Part shown: positions 1 to 5,495 of the stretch, one piece after another
Layout: each line of letters starts with the position of its first letter
Position numbering within the stretch: the stretch's first letter is position 1
From: G039029935 sp039029935
Lineage (GTDB): Bacteria > Chloroflexota > Anaerolineae > Caldilineales > Caldilineaceae
Direction of reading: 5' to 3'
NCBI GenBank assembly: GCA_039029935.1
Contig: JBCCFC010000957.1
Span: forward strand, 1 to 5,495
Length of the DNA: 5,495 nucleotides
Notes under the pieces: generated by a model
Database searches by the model: none
What the model was told of the DNA's origin: nothing
What the model saw: only the letters and a program-made list of their open reading frames with translations
Made by a program: the position numbers and the translations under genes

Positions 1-178
1 AGAAGAGTTTGATCAGGTGGGGGTTCGCAGTTTTGATTTTGAACGTTTCTGCTACCTGGAGCAACAACACCAGGCACAAACAAAACAGTACAAGTTTCCT
101 TACCTGAAACTCCTCCAGCACATGTGGCCAGGAGACTGGAAGCATCAGCTTCAGCTTCTGAACCATGAGCTGGTCTAA
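1..178 (+). pseudogene. Transposase remnant (DDE type, possibly DDE_Tnp_1_7/piggyBac-like), fragment
   Basis: The plus-strand frame from position 2 is open to a TAA at 176-178, giving 58 residues with no start inside the window. It begins EEFDQVGVRSFDFERF and later contains QYKFPYLKLLQHMWPGDW followed by HQLQLLNHEL. The aromatic FPYLKLL segment, WPGDW and a QL..LN ending resemble the stretch just before the catalytic domain in DDE transposases of the DDE_Tnp_1_7 kind. That is recognition from memory, not a search. In such proteins the catalytic domain would follow, but here the frame ends directly against esterase sequence. No terminal inverted repeat or target duplication is visible at the junction. 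It therefore looks like a broken internal piece rather than the edge of an intact element. The last residue and stop codon probably come from the esterase side. Confidence 0.55.
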
Positions 179-1048
179 TCCAAGTTGTGCAGCAAATTCA
201 AGCCCAATCTCCTCGCCAGATAGATGATCCAAAAATCGACGTGATAGGTGGATCATCTGCCCCGCATTGGCAGGGCTTTGCATAATCGCTCTGTGGAACA
301 GTCCCTCTGCCAGCGGTGAGGTCATCATGTGAGCCACTGATTCGCCACCTGCTGACTCGCCAAAGATGGTCACGTTGTCCGGATCGCCCCCAAAAGCGGC
401 AATGTTGCTGCGCACCCATTTGAGGGCAGCAATCTGGTCCAATGTGCCATAGTTGCCAGAAACGCTGTGTCCAATTTCTTGTTCAGATTCGGCGGTTAGC
501 TCAGGATGGGCAAAGTATCCCAGCAGTCCTAAGCGATAGTTGATGCTGACATAAACAATGCCTTGTTTTGCCAACGTTGTGCTGGTATAGATAGGGTCCG
601 ACCCGCTGCCATCTTGATGATCGCCACCATGAATCCATACCATGACCGGCAGTTTAGCTTTGTTATCCAAGGTGGGTGTATAGACGTTGAGATAGAGACA
701 ATCTTCATCCTGCTTGGGACTGGCAAGGGTTGCGAGTCTCTTTACAAGGGCTGTTCGCAGCCGTCCCCATCCCTGCCCTTCAATCAACCCAGTCAAAAAG
801 ACATCGACGTCACCCGCTCGTTGCCACGCAGATGGTCCTGTTGCGGTTGCCTTGCGTATCTTGGTCCAAGGCTCGACAGGCTGTGGTGGTCGCCAGCGAA
901 GTTCGCCAACAGGGGGAGCGGCATAGGGAATGCCGTTGAAGATAGCAATTTGGGGTTGATCCTTCTTGCTTCCTGTCCATGTGCCACTCAGTTGGCCGGA
1001 CGTAATTGTTACAGTTGGTGTTTTTGATTGCGCTGACTGTTTTGTCAT
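1..1048 (-). CDS. Carboxylesterase type B (para-nitrobenzyl esterase-like), N-terminal part, probably disrupted
   Basis: This is an alpha/beta-hydrolase esterase of the carboxylesterase type B family, which hydrolyses carboxylic esters. No signal peptide is visible, so it is probably cytoplasmic. Read from the ATG at 1048, the frame is open for 349 codons to the window edge. Family hallmarks in order are FNGIPYAAPPVGELRW (37-52), EDCLYLNVYTP (115-125), the oxyanion loop WIHGGDHQDGSGS (138-150), INYRLG (169-174), and the nucleophile elbow FGESAGG with Ser at about 232. A clear AGGAG lies 8 nt upstream of the ATG and supports this start. Family members are usually around 500 residues, with the acid and histidine of the triad in the C-terminal half. 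Here similarity ends near residue 291-294 (GLDQL), and the remaining 55 or so residues are the antisense of a transposase-like plus-strand frame. I infer a truncated, probably inactive gene. The family call is firm; the exact substrate is unknown. Confidence 0.88.
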   Translation of the reverse strand, partial: MTKQSAQSKTPTVTITSGQLSGTWTGSKKDQPQIAIFNGIPYAAPPVGELRWRPPQPVEPWTKIRKATATGPSAWQRAGDVDVFLTGLIEGQGWGRLRTALVKRLATLASPKQDEDCLYLNVYTPTLDNKAKLPVMVWIHGGDHQDGSGSDPIYTSTTLAKQGIVYVSINYRLGLLGYFAHPELTAESEQEIGHSVSGNYGTLDQIAALKWVRSNIAAFGGDPDNVTIFGESAGGESVAHMMTSPLAEGLFHRAIMQSPANAGQMIHLSRRFLDHLSGEEIGLEFAAQLGLDQLMVQKLKLMLPVSWPHVLEEFQVRKLVLFCLCLVLLLQVAETFKIKTANPHLIKLF

Positions 1049-1056
1049 GATTGTTT

Positions 1057-1061
1057 CTCCT
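1057..1061 (-). promoter_or_regulatory. Ribosome binding site of the esterase gene
   Basis: On the minus strand AGGAG lies 8 nt before the ATG at 1048. It is the only good Shine-Dalgarno sequence near this end and fixes the start. Confidence 0.75.
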
Positions 1062-1092
1062 CAGCATATTAATAACGGTTGGTATTGTATGA

Positions 1093-1108
1093 AATTGATG
1101 CGCCAATT
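1093..1108. promoter_or_regulatory. Imperfect palindrome over the esterase promoter, possible operator
   Basis: AATTGATGCGCCAATT is a 16-bp imperfect palindrome with 6 of 8 pairs matching and perfect AATTG/CAATT arms. It overlaps the esterase -10 and the predicted transcription start, where a repressor would be expected to act. It is short, AT-rich at the arms and could be chance. No regulator gene is visible nearby. Confidence 0.22.
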
Positions 1109-1114
1109 ATAGCA
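1106..1114 (-). promoter_or_regulatory. Putative extended -10 promoter for the esterase
   Basis: The minus strand reads TGC TATAAT: a perfect consensus -10 hexamer (1111 down to 1106) preceded by the TGn extension. The hexamer 17 bp upstream falls in the heptad repeats and is a poor -35 (TCACTA). Extended -10 promoters can work without a good -35. The predicted transcript would start near 1099 with a leader of about 50 nt. Confidence 0.5.
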
Positions 1115-1125
1115 CACTTGAGAAT

Positions 1126-1188
1126 GATTAGTGATTAGTGAACAGTGATTAGTGAACAGTGAACAGTGATGGATGATGAGTGAAGTTT
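1126..1188. repeat. Heptanucleotide tandem repeat array (GATTAGT / GAACAGT)
   Basis: Six exact 7-bp units occupy 1126-1167 in the order GATTAGT, GATTAGT, GAACAGT, GATTAGT, GAACAGT, GAACAGT. The array then decays in the same phase through GATGGAT, GATGAGT and GAAGTTT to 1188. The two unit types differ only at positions 3-4. Intergenic heptad arrays are known from filamentous cyanobacteria as short tandemly repeated repetitive sequences, and I believe similar ones occur in other large bacterial genomes. The array fills the space between the two divergent promoters, so a change in copy number would alter their separation. Confidence 0.88.
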
Positions 1189-1215
1189 GAAGGGGGAAGA
1201 GGCGTTTGATATAAT
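1187..1215 (+). promoter_or_regulatory. Sigma70-type promoter with extended -10, driving the rightward genes
   Basis: The elements are a -35 TTGAAG (1187-1192, 4 of 6 to TTGACA), a 17-bp spacer and a perfect TATAAT (1210-1215) preceded by TG one base upstream (1207-1208). Initiation is expected near A1221. That gives a leader of about 37 nt to the preferred ATG at 1258 but only 16 nt to the ATG at 1237. It is the best promoter in the window and the only good one I see ahead of the three rightward genes. Confidence 0.65.
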
Positions 1216-1244
1216 TGTTCATCAACGGTCATATTTATGGTGTT

Positions 1245-1249
1245 GAGGG
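1245..1249 (+). promoter_or_regulatory. Ribosome binding site deciding the start at 1258
   Basis: GAGGG sits 8 nt before the ATG at 1258. The upstream in-frame ATG at 1237 has no Shine-Dalgarno-like sequence before it, so the shorter protein is preferred. Confidence 0.65.
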
Positions 1250-1257
1250 AAAAATTG

Positions 1258-1974
1258 ATGGGTACAACAAAACTTGAACAGAAGAAACCAATAGGCTATA
1301 CATTTTCTAGTCTAACAGAGAAGAATTTTTCTCGTGTCGCAAATCTTACCATTGCCAAAGATGTCGGTGACTGTTTGTGGGACCAGAGCGACGGCGAGGT
1401 GTTATCCGATGATGATGCCTTTATCGTTCATTATCTTTCCTCACGCATGGCAACCGAGCGAATGAGTATGATGAATGAGGCGACGCTTTGGGCACGGGTT
1501 CATTATCAATTACTGACATTAGCTGAAACCGATGAAATCAAGGCATGGTCAGAGGTGTCTATGGAGGCATCGTTTCCATCGACATCGCCAGATTTCACAC
1601 TGTCAGGTGAAGCGGATGGGGTGTTGGGTTGGTCAACTTCTGGTTTCTTAAATACGCCTTACCTAGTTGTGGTTGAGGCCAAACGAGGTTTGGAAGCAAA
1701 AGACCCTCGTTATCAACTCTACGGTCAACTCATTGCAACGGCAAAACTCAATTCGCAGCGGAATAACGACGAGCAACACGAATATGTTCTCTATGGGTGT
1801 TACACGGTTGCTGAAAATTGGACCTTTGTACGGGCAATGATTTCCGCCTTAGAGACAAATCATCCAAGTATCGACGTGATACTGTCGCGCGAGTATTCCA
1901 GTCGTTTTGAAACTGAATTGATCCCAAAAATATTAAAACGTATTGTGCGAGAAGCGACTACCAACACCACATGA
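1258..1974 (+). CDS. PD-(D/E)XK nuclease-fold hypothetical protein
   Basis: I do not recognise a named family for this 238-residue soluble protein, but its core looks like a PD-(D/E)XK (restriction endonuclease-like) fold. From the ATG at 1258, a helix with MNEATLWARVHYQLL (72-86) could supply the helix-A glutamate (E74). SGEADGVLG (117-124) gives the metal-binding Asp (D120). The hydrophobic strand YLVVVEAKRG (135-144) carries the E-x-K motif (E140, K142), followed by the helical QLYGQL (153-158) often seen after it. This order of motifs is that of nucleases in this superfamily, including HsdR N-terminal domains. Function is inferred from motifs only. No TM segment or signal peptide is visible. 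The longer in-frame start at 1237 would add seven residues but lacks an RBS. Its stop overlaps the next gene's start (ATGA), so the two are probably translated together. No methyltransferase or helicase partner lies in the window, so a restriction system cannot be claimed. Confidence 0.75.
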   Translation: MGTTKLEQKKPIGYTFSSLTEKNFSRVANLTIAKDVGDCLWDQSDGEVLSDDDAFIVHYLSSRMATERMSMMNEATLWARVHYQLLTLAETDEIKAWSEVSMEASFPSTSPDFTLSGEADGVLGWSTSGFLNTPYLVVVEAKRGLEAKDPRYQLYGQLIATAKLNSQRNNDEQHEYVLYGCYTVAENWTFVRAMISALETNHPSIDVILSREYSSRFETELIPKILKRIVREATTNTT

Positions 1975-4034
1975 ACCACGTCCATCGTCTACTGCTATTA
2001 GGACTCATTCTCTTAGCGTTTGCGCTTCGTGTATACCACCTAGATACACAAGAGCTACGTGGAGACGAGGTATTTGGCTACTTTTTTAGCTTACGTCCAT
2101 TCAACAATATCATTGAAGCCACTATCGACCTGCAAGAGCCGCATCCGGTGGCAAGTTACTTTCTGGCGCATGTATGGCTCGATTGGGCAGAGAATACGAC
2201 AGCACACAGCCGCGCAAGTCGTCTCGCACACAACGAATCCATCGTGCGTTTTCTCAGTGTCTGGTTTGGTGTGCTAGCCGTCCCGCTCCTCTATCAACTT
2301 GCCCGCGCACTGTCATTGGTGCGCACAACACAACTCATGGCGACGTTACTGCTGACCATCAGCCCCTATGCGATTTGGCATAGTCAGGATGCGCGTATGT
2401 ATACGATGAGCCTTGCCCTGACAACCGCCAGCACACTCTGTGCAGTCAACTGGCTGCGTGTAGAGCAGAAACGAGTTTGGGCTGTCGGGTACATCGTCAC
2501 CAATTGGTTGGCACTGCATACACACTATTTCGCCGTATTTATTTTGATTGCGCAGAATCTGTTTATGGTTAGCACATGGGCATGGTCGATGGTATCGAGT
2601 CATCGCATCCCCTTGCGAGATTTGCACGGGGGGACGAGACAAGATGACGTTTTGATTATCCAAGGGTCAACCCTCGTCCGGTGGATCATAATGCAAACAG
2701 TCATTGCCCTCGCCTATCTACCTTGGCTGTTCTGGGCCTATGGCACGTTGACAGGATATAGGGGAAATGGGGACTCGCCGCCTCTAATCGACGCGTTACT
2801 ACGTGCGTTGCGTATCTTTACAGTGGGCAATGGTGTTTTCTACAGTGCAGTATTTGCCATCATCCTTCTTGCACTAGGGATTGCATCACTCTACCAAACC
2901 AAGAGACATACTGCATGGCTGTTAAGTCTTTATTTGTTCGTTCCCTTACTAATTACATGGACAAGTGCCATCCAGCGCCCGATTTTCAATGAACGGTATT
3001 TGATTGCAGCGACACCACCGTTTTATCTATTGATAGCGGCTGGCATTTCGCTGCCATCTGCAAACAATCTTTGGCAGTGCATCAGGGGGCAGTGCATCAG
3101 GGGGCAATGCATCAGGGGGAGGCAAGACAAACGTATATCTCTTGCAACATCCATTTTTTTGGTGTGTACAGTCGTAGCCTTGATGCTTCTGTCAACGCAG
3201 CAACACTATATGGACCCTAGCGATAGCAAAACACGAGGCTGGCGCAAACTGGCCGTGATGCTCAATCGTTATAGCGATGACCTGCCATCTGAGCGGGTTC
3301 GCATTGCGCAGAATTTCCCAGACCCAACATTGTGGTATTATTATCATGGCTCTGTACAAGAGCCTGTTCAGCATATCATGTTGCCGCCAGCCCCCCATGA
3401 TCGTGCGGGTTCGTTGCGCGAAATTCGGGCGTTACTTGATGCCGATGTTGAGCGTATCCTTATTCCTATACAGCCAGCCCCCAATTGGGATGGTTCGAAT
3501 ATTGCTGTGGATGCATTGTCTGCATCCTATATCAATCTTGTACAAACACCTGTCAGCGACTGGTTGTTGCATGTTTATGTACGTGTTCCGCTAACAAACA
3601 GAGAAGCGGGAACACCAGTGGCAACATTTGTCAATGGACTCACGTTAGGTCATGTTGATGTCTCCTCAGAGAGACTGGTTCCTCGTGGACTTTTGGTTGT
3701 CTACATGACTTGGCATTATCAGGAAAGTCAACAACTTTACACACAAATGACAGGAACAGAGAAGGTGTTTGTCCAACTGCTTAACGAAGCCGGGCAGTTG
3801 GTGGCACAGGATGATCGGCCCTTGGGGATGCCCCCAGTTGATAAACAAACTGGTGAACAGGGGCAAGATATTAAGGACCATCAAACTGTGTATGGAATAT
3901 TGCTGCCAGCAGATTTAGCATCGGGTACATATCGCTTGATTGCCGGGCTGTATGAGCCAAGTGTTGAGGGTGCGCCGCGTATTTTGACTGATTCGGGGGC
4001 GGACCATGTAGAGGTTATGAAGATTAATTATTAA
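1971..4034 (+). CDS. Family 39-type (ArnT/PMT-like) membrane glycosyltransferase with C-terminal beta-rich domain
   Basis: This 687-residue GT-C glycosyltransferase likely moves a sugar from a polyprenyl-phosphate donor onto a lipid, protein or glycan at the outer face of the cytoplasmic membrane. Signs are a first TM (5-22) followed by LRGDE (29-33), the Asp/Glu pair typical of the catalytic first outer loop. EPHPVASYFL (56-65), SQDARMY (138-144) and the ERYLIAATPPFYLL segment (341-354) are also family-like. I count about 11 TMs (5-22, 92-112, 118-135, 146-162, 168-183, 188-208, 235-258, 288-308, 314-333, 343-361, 389-407). This puts the N-terminus inside and residues 408-687 outside. The tail from about 548 looks like a beta-sandwich (VFVQLLNEAGQLVAQDD, LPADLASGTYRLIAGLYEP), an architecture I associate with Chloroflexota. 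An odd QCIRG triplicate lies in the cytoplasmic loop (369-383). The start overlaps the previous stop by 4 nt with no RBS of its own, suggesting coupled translation. The family is clear; donor and acceptor are unknown. Confidence 0.88.
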   Translation: MNHVHRLLLLGLILLAFALRVYHLDTQELRGDEVFGYFFSLRPFNNIIEATIDLQEPHPVASYFLAHVWLDWAENTTAHSRASRLAHNESIVRFLSVWFGVLAVPLLYQLARALSLVRTTQLMATLLLTISPYAIWHSQDARMYTMSLALTTASTLCAVNWLRVEQKRVWAVGYIVTNWLALHTHYFAVFILIAQNLFMVSTWAWSMVSSHRIPLRDLHGGTRQDDVLIIQGSTLVRWIIMQTVIALAYLPWLFWAYGTLTGYRGNGDSPPLIDALLRALRIFTVGNGVFYSAVFAIILLALGIASLYQTKRHTAWLLSLYLFVPLLITWTSAIQRPIFNERYLIAATPPFYLLIAAGISLPSANNLWQCIRGQCIRGQCIRGRQDKRISLATSIFLVCTVVALMLLSTQQHYMDPSDSKTRGWRKLAVMLNRYSDDLPSERVRIAQNFPDPTLWYYYHGSVQEPVQHIMLPPAPHDRAGSLREIRALLDADVERILIPIQPAPNWDGSNIAVDALSASYINLVQTPVSDWLLHVYVRVPLTNREAGTPVATFVNGLTLGHVDVSSERLVPRGLLVVYMTWHYQESQQLYTQMTGTEKVFVQLLNEAGQLVAQDDRPLGMPPVDKQTGEQGQDIKDHQTVYGILLPADLASGTYRLIAGLYEPSVEGAPRILTDSGADHVEVMKINY
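3075..3119 (+). repeat. 15-bp x3 in-frame tandem repeat inside the glycosyltransferase gene
   Basis: Three adjacent copies of CAGTGCATCAGGGGG occur, the third with one silent change (CAA for CAG). They encode QCIRG-QCIRG-QCIRG at residues 369-383, between the tenth and eleventh predicted TMs. The loop is basic (followed by RQDKR) and so predicted cytoplasmic. Near-identity between copies suggests a recent slippage expansion. A 15-bp unit keeps the frame, so copy number could vary without breaking the protein. Confidence 0.95.
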
Positions 4035-4131
4035 TTTGTAAATTGATGAATTGGTGAATTGTGAATGACGGGTATGAGGAAGGATTGAGTTATCCCGATA
4101 TGAGCGGTGTAAGAAGAGGGGATTAAAGAGC
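4035..4131. other. Intergenic gap with TGAATTG repeats, no clear terminator or promoter
   Basis: This 97-bp spacer separates the glycosyltransferase from the ligase-like gene. Its first part holds imperfect repeats of TGAATTG (4047-4053, 4055-4061, partial 4062-4067). I see no GC-rich hairpin followed by a T-run, so read-through from the upstream gene is likely. A weak ATCCC/GGGAT pairing (4092-4096 with 4119-4123) is possible but too short to call. Confidence 0.5.
4115..4121 (+). promoter_or_regulatory. Ribosome binding site of the O-antigen ligase-like gene
   Basis: AGAGGGG lies 10 nt before the ATG at 4132, slightly long but acceptable spacing. A second in-frame ATG at 4141 is the only close alternative start and is further from this site. 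Confidence 0.55.
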
Positions 4132-5495
4132 ATGTTAAATATGGCCTATATAAGGGCGCAAGACTTTTTATTTGCGCCAAGTGCGTTGACAAGACATATC
4201 ACTGTTACCCTGTTGATTGCAATGGGTGCGCTTGTGATCGCACTTTTTATTGGCATTGTTGGTCCATTAATTGCACTTGCTGCTGCCATTGCCATCATTG
4301 GTGGAACCTTAATCCTTATGGATACACAATGGGGGTTTGTGGCCTTGGCTGGGGTTGCCTTTGGGTTGCCTTTTGCCAGTCTGCCGTTTAGCATCGGGTT
4401 TAAACCCACCTTTTTGGATGTGGCATTAGGCGCACTCTTCTTTGTGTGGATATTTAAACTCGTCATTGGTCAAGAACGCGAATTTACCGCATCGCCGCTC
4501 GGTGGGCTTGTGGCCTTATTTATGCTCATGGCGGTCTTTAGCTTTGCCAATGGGTTGAGCCATAGCCGTGCCAGCAGCTTTATGATTCGCCGCTTTGCCG
4601 AAATTCTGCTGGGTATCAGTCTCTTCTTTGTAACAGTCAACACCATCCGCACACAGGATGAGCTGCGCTGGGTCATCCGTTGGTTACTGCTGGCAGGGTC
4701 GGGTTGCGCCATGATTGCCGTTGTCTTCTATGTCATCCCCCAAGAGGCGACCGTCTGGGTTTTGGATAGATTGGCTCGTTTTGACTACCCTGGTGGATTG
4801 GGGGCATTGCGCTGGATTGAGGATGATCCCAATGGTACAATGCGCGCCATTGGCACAGCGGTTGACCCCAACGTGTTGGGCGGGATGATGATTTTGGTCG
4901 GCGGGTTATTGGCTCCCCAACTCTTTGCCGAGAAACCAATCTTTCCACGCTGGCTGACAACGCTCATGCTGGGTGCGGCAATTCTGGCATTGTATTGGAC
5001 CTATAGCCGTTCTGCGCTGTTAGGGTTGGCAAGTTCAGTTGGTCTGTTGGCCCTCTTAAAATATCGTCGTTTAATTCCATTGGGCATCGTCGGCATCATG
5101 TTGCTCTTTCTGCTCCCCCAAACCCAAGATTATGTGGCACGGCTTTTGGCAGGCTTTGCGGGTGAAGATTTGGCAACACAGATGCGCTTTGGCGAATATC
5201 AGGACGCACTCACGCTCATCATCCGCTATCCCTTTTTTGGCGTCGGCTTTACAGGTGTCCCTGACATTGACCTCTATCTCGGTGTCAGTATGCTCTATCT
5301 CATCATCGCCGAGAATATGGGGTTAGTCGGGCTGGCTTTCTTTGTCGCAGTCATCATCGGCTTTTTCATCATGGCAGGACGCTCGTGGCGTATTTACAAC
5401 ATCGGTGAAAACGTACCGGAGCTTGAAGCAATCCTCTTAGGGTTGGCAGGCGCTGTTCTGGGGGCTTTGGTCAGTGGTATCTTTGACCATTATTG
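4132..5495 (+). CDS. O-antigen ligase/polymerase-like (Wzy_C/WaaL type) membrane protein, 3' end outside the window
   Basis: The frame runs open for 454 codons to the right edge, so the protein is C-terminally incomplete here. It is a very hydrophobic multi-TM protein of the O-antigen ligase/polymerase superfamily, which joins or polymerises lipid-linked glycans on the outer side of the membrane. Recognisable family pieces are AIGTAVDPNVLGGMM (239-253), the YSRSALLGL segment ending a TM (291-299), RFGEYQDAL (352-360), YPFFGVGF (366-373) and YLIIAENMGLVGL (389-401). The block between TYSRS and YPFFGVGF contains the large outer loop. The histidine many ligases carry just after that loop is not seen in YLGVSMLYL; I cannot say whether another residue replaces it. 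The end, SGIFDHY (448-454), resembles sequences I associate with Chloroflexota relatives. It starts 97 bp after the glycosyltransferase in the same direction, consistent with one polysaccharide operon. Whether it ligates or polymerises cannot be told from sequence. Confidence 0.82.
   Translation, partial: MLNMAYIRAQDFLFAPSALTRHITVTLLIAMGALVIALFIGIVGPLIALAAAIAIIGGTLILMDTQWGFVALAGVAFGLPFASLPFSIGFKPTFLDVALGALFFVWIFKLVIGQEREFTASPLGGLVALFMLMAVFSFANGLSHSRASSFMIRRFAEILLGISLFFVTVNTIRTQDELRWVIRWLLLAGSGCAMIAVVFYVIPQEATVWVLDRLARFDYPGGLGALRWIEDDPNGTMRAIGTAVDPNVLGGMMILVGGLLAPQLFAEKPIFPRWLTTLMLGAAILALYWTYSRSALLGLASSVGLLALLKYRRLIPLGIVGIMLLFLLPQTQDYVARLLAGFAGEDLATQMRFGEYQDALTLIIRYPFFGVGFTGVPDIDLYLGVSMLYLIIAENMGLVGLAFFVAVIIGFFIMAGRSWRIYNIGENVPELEAILLGLAGAVLGALVSGIFDHY

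Noticed and set aside
563..1027. 154-codon open frame on the plus strand opposite the esterase
   Set aside because: It lies antisense to clear esterase motifs, has no RBS, and its translation has no family features.
1126..1167. Heptad array as a CRISPR-like array
   Set aside because: Units are 7 bp and directly adjacent with no spacers, so this is a simple tandem repeat.
1237..1257. Upstream ATG start for the nuclease-like gene
   Set aside because: It has no Shine-Dalgarno before it and would leave only about 16 nt of leader from the predicted start. The ATG at 1258 has GAGGG at ideal spacing.
2346..2663. 105-codon minus-strand frame with several Cys-x-x-Cys-like pairs
   Set aside because: It is antisense to the TM region of the glycosyltransferase. 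The cysteines arise from complementing GCA/GCG/ACA codons, and no RBS or family match is seen.
4085..4113. Possible promoter TTGAGT-17-TGTAAG ahead of the ligase-like gene
   Set aside because: Both hexamers are only 4 of 6, and the start would fall inside the ribosome binding site. Read-through from upstream explains expression better.
4092..4123. ATCCC/GGGAT pairing that could hide the RBS of the ligase-like gene
   Set aside because: It is only five base pairs across a 22-nt loop, which is weak and easily expected by chance.
4146..4466. 106-codon minus-strand frame opposite the ligase-like gene
   Set aside because: It is a mirror of a strongly hydrophobic membrane-protein reading frame with many family motifs. 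The composition (Lys/Ala/Pro/Met-rich) is typical of an antisense shadow.

Overview
The window looks like an accessory stretch of a bacterial chromosome of intermediate GC. The best lineage guess is Chloroflexota. This rests mainly on protein architecture: a family 39-type membrane glycosyltransferase with a C-terminal beta-rich domain of a kind I associate with Chloroflexota, followed by an O-antigen ligase-like protein of similar flavour. Cyanobacteria also carry intergenic heptad repeats like the ones here, so the assignment is tentative.

Layout. The left fifth (1-1048) is read on the minus strand. It encodes the N-terminal half of a carboxylesterase type B (alpha/beta hydrolase) with the nucleophile serine intact. 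Near position 165-182 the esterase similarity stops. Positions 1-175 make much better sense on the plus strand, as a fragment resembling a DDE transposase. The esterase therefore appears to be cut off by a transposase remnant, and the acid and histidine of its triad would lie beyond the break. The minus frame stays open to the window edge, which hides the damage.

A 188-209 bp divergent intergenic region follows. It has a putative extended -10 promoter facing each way, separated by an array of 7-bp tandem repeats. The rightward promoter is very good (TTGAAG, 17 bp, TGaTATAAT).

The rightward promoter leads into a likely operon of three genes. The first is a 238-residue protein with a PD-(D/E)XK nuclease-like motif set. 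It overlaps by an ATGA tetranucleotide with the second, a 687-residue, roughly 11-TM GT-C glycosyltransferase. After a 97-bp gap comes the third, an O-antigen ligase/polymerase-like membrane protein that runs off the right edge. The last two fit together as envelope or extracellular polysaccharide genes: one transfers sugars from a lipid-linked donor on the outer face of the membrane, the other joins or polymerises glycan. The role of the nuclease-like protein in this setting is unknown, and its tight coupling to a glycosyltransferase is the most puzzling feature here. The glycosyltransferase also carries a perfect in-frame 15-bp x3 repeat giving QCIRG three times in a predicted cytoplasmic loop.

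I did not find tRNA or rRNA genes, CRISPR arrays, complete insertion sequences or convincing terminators.
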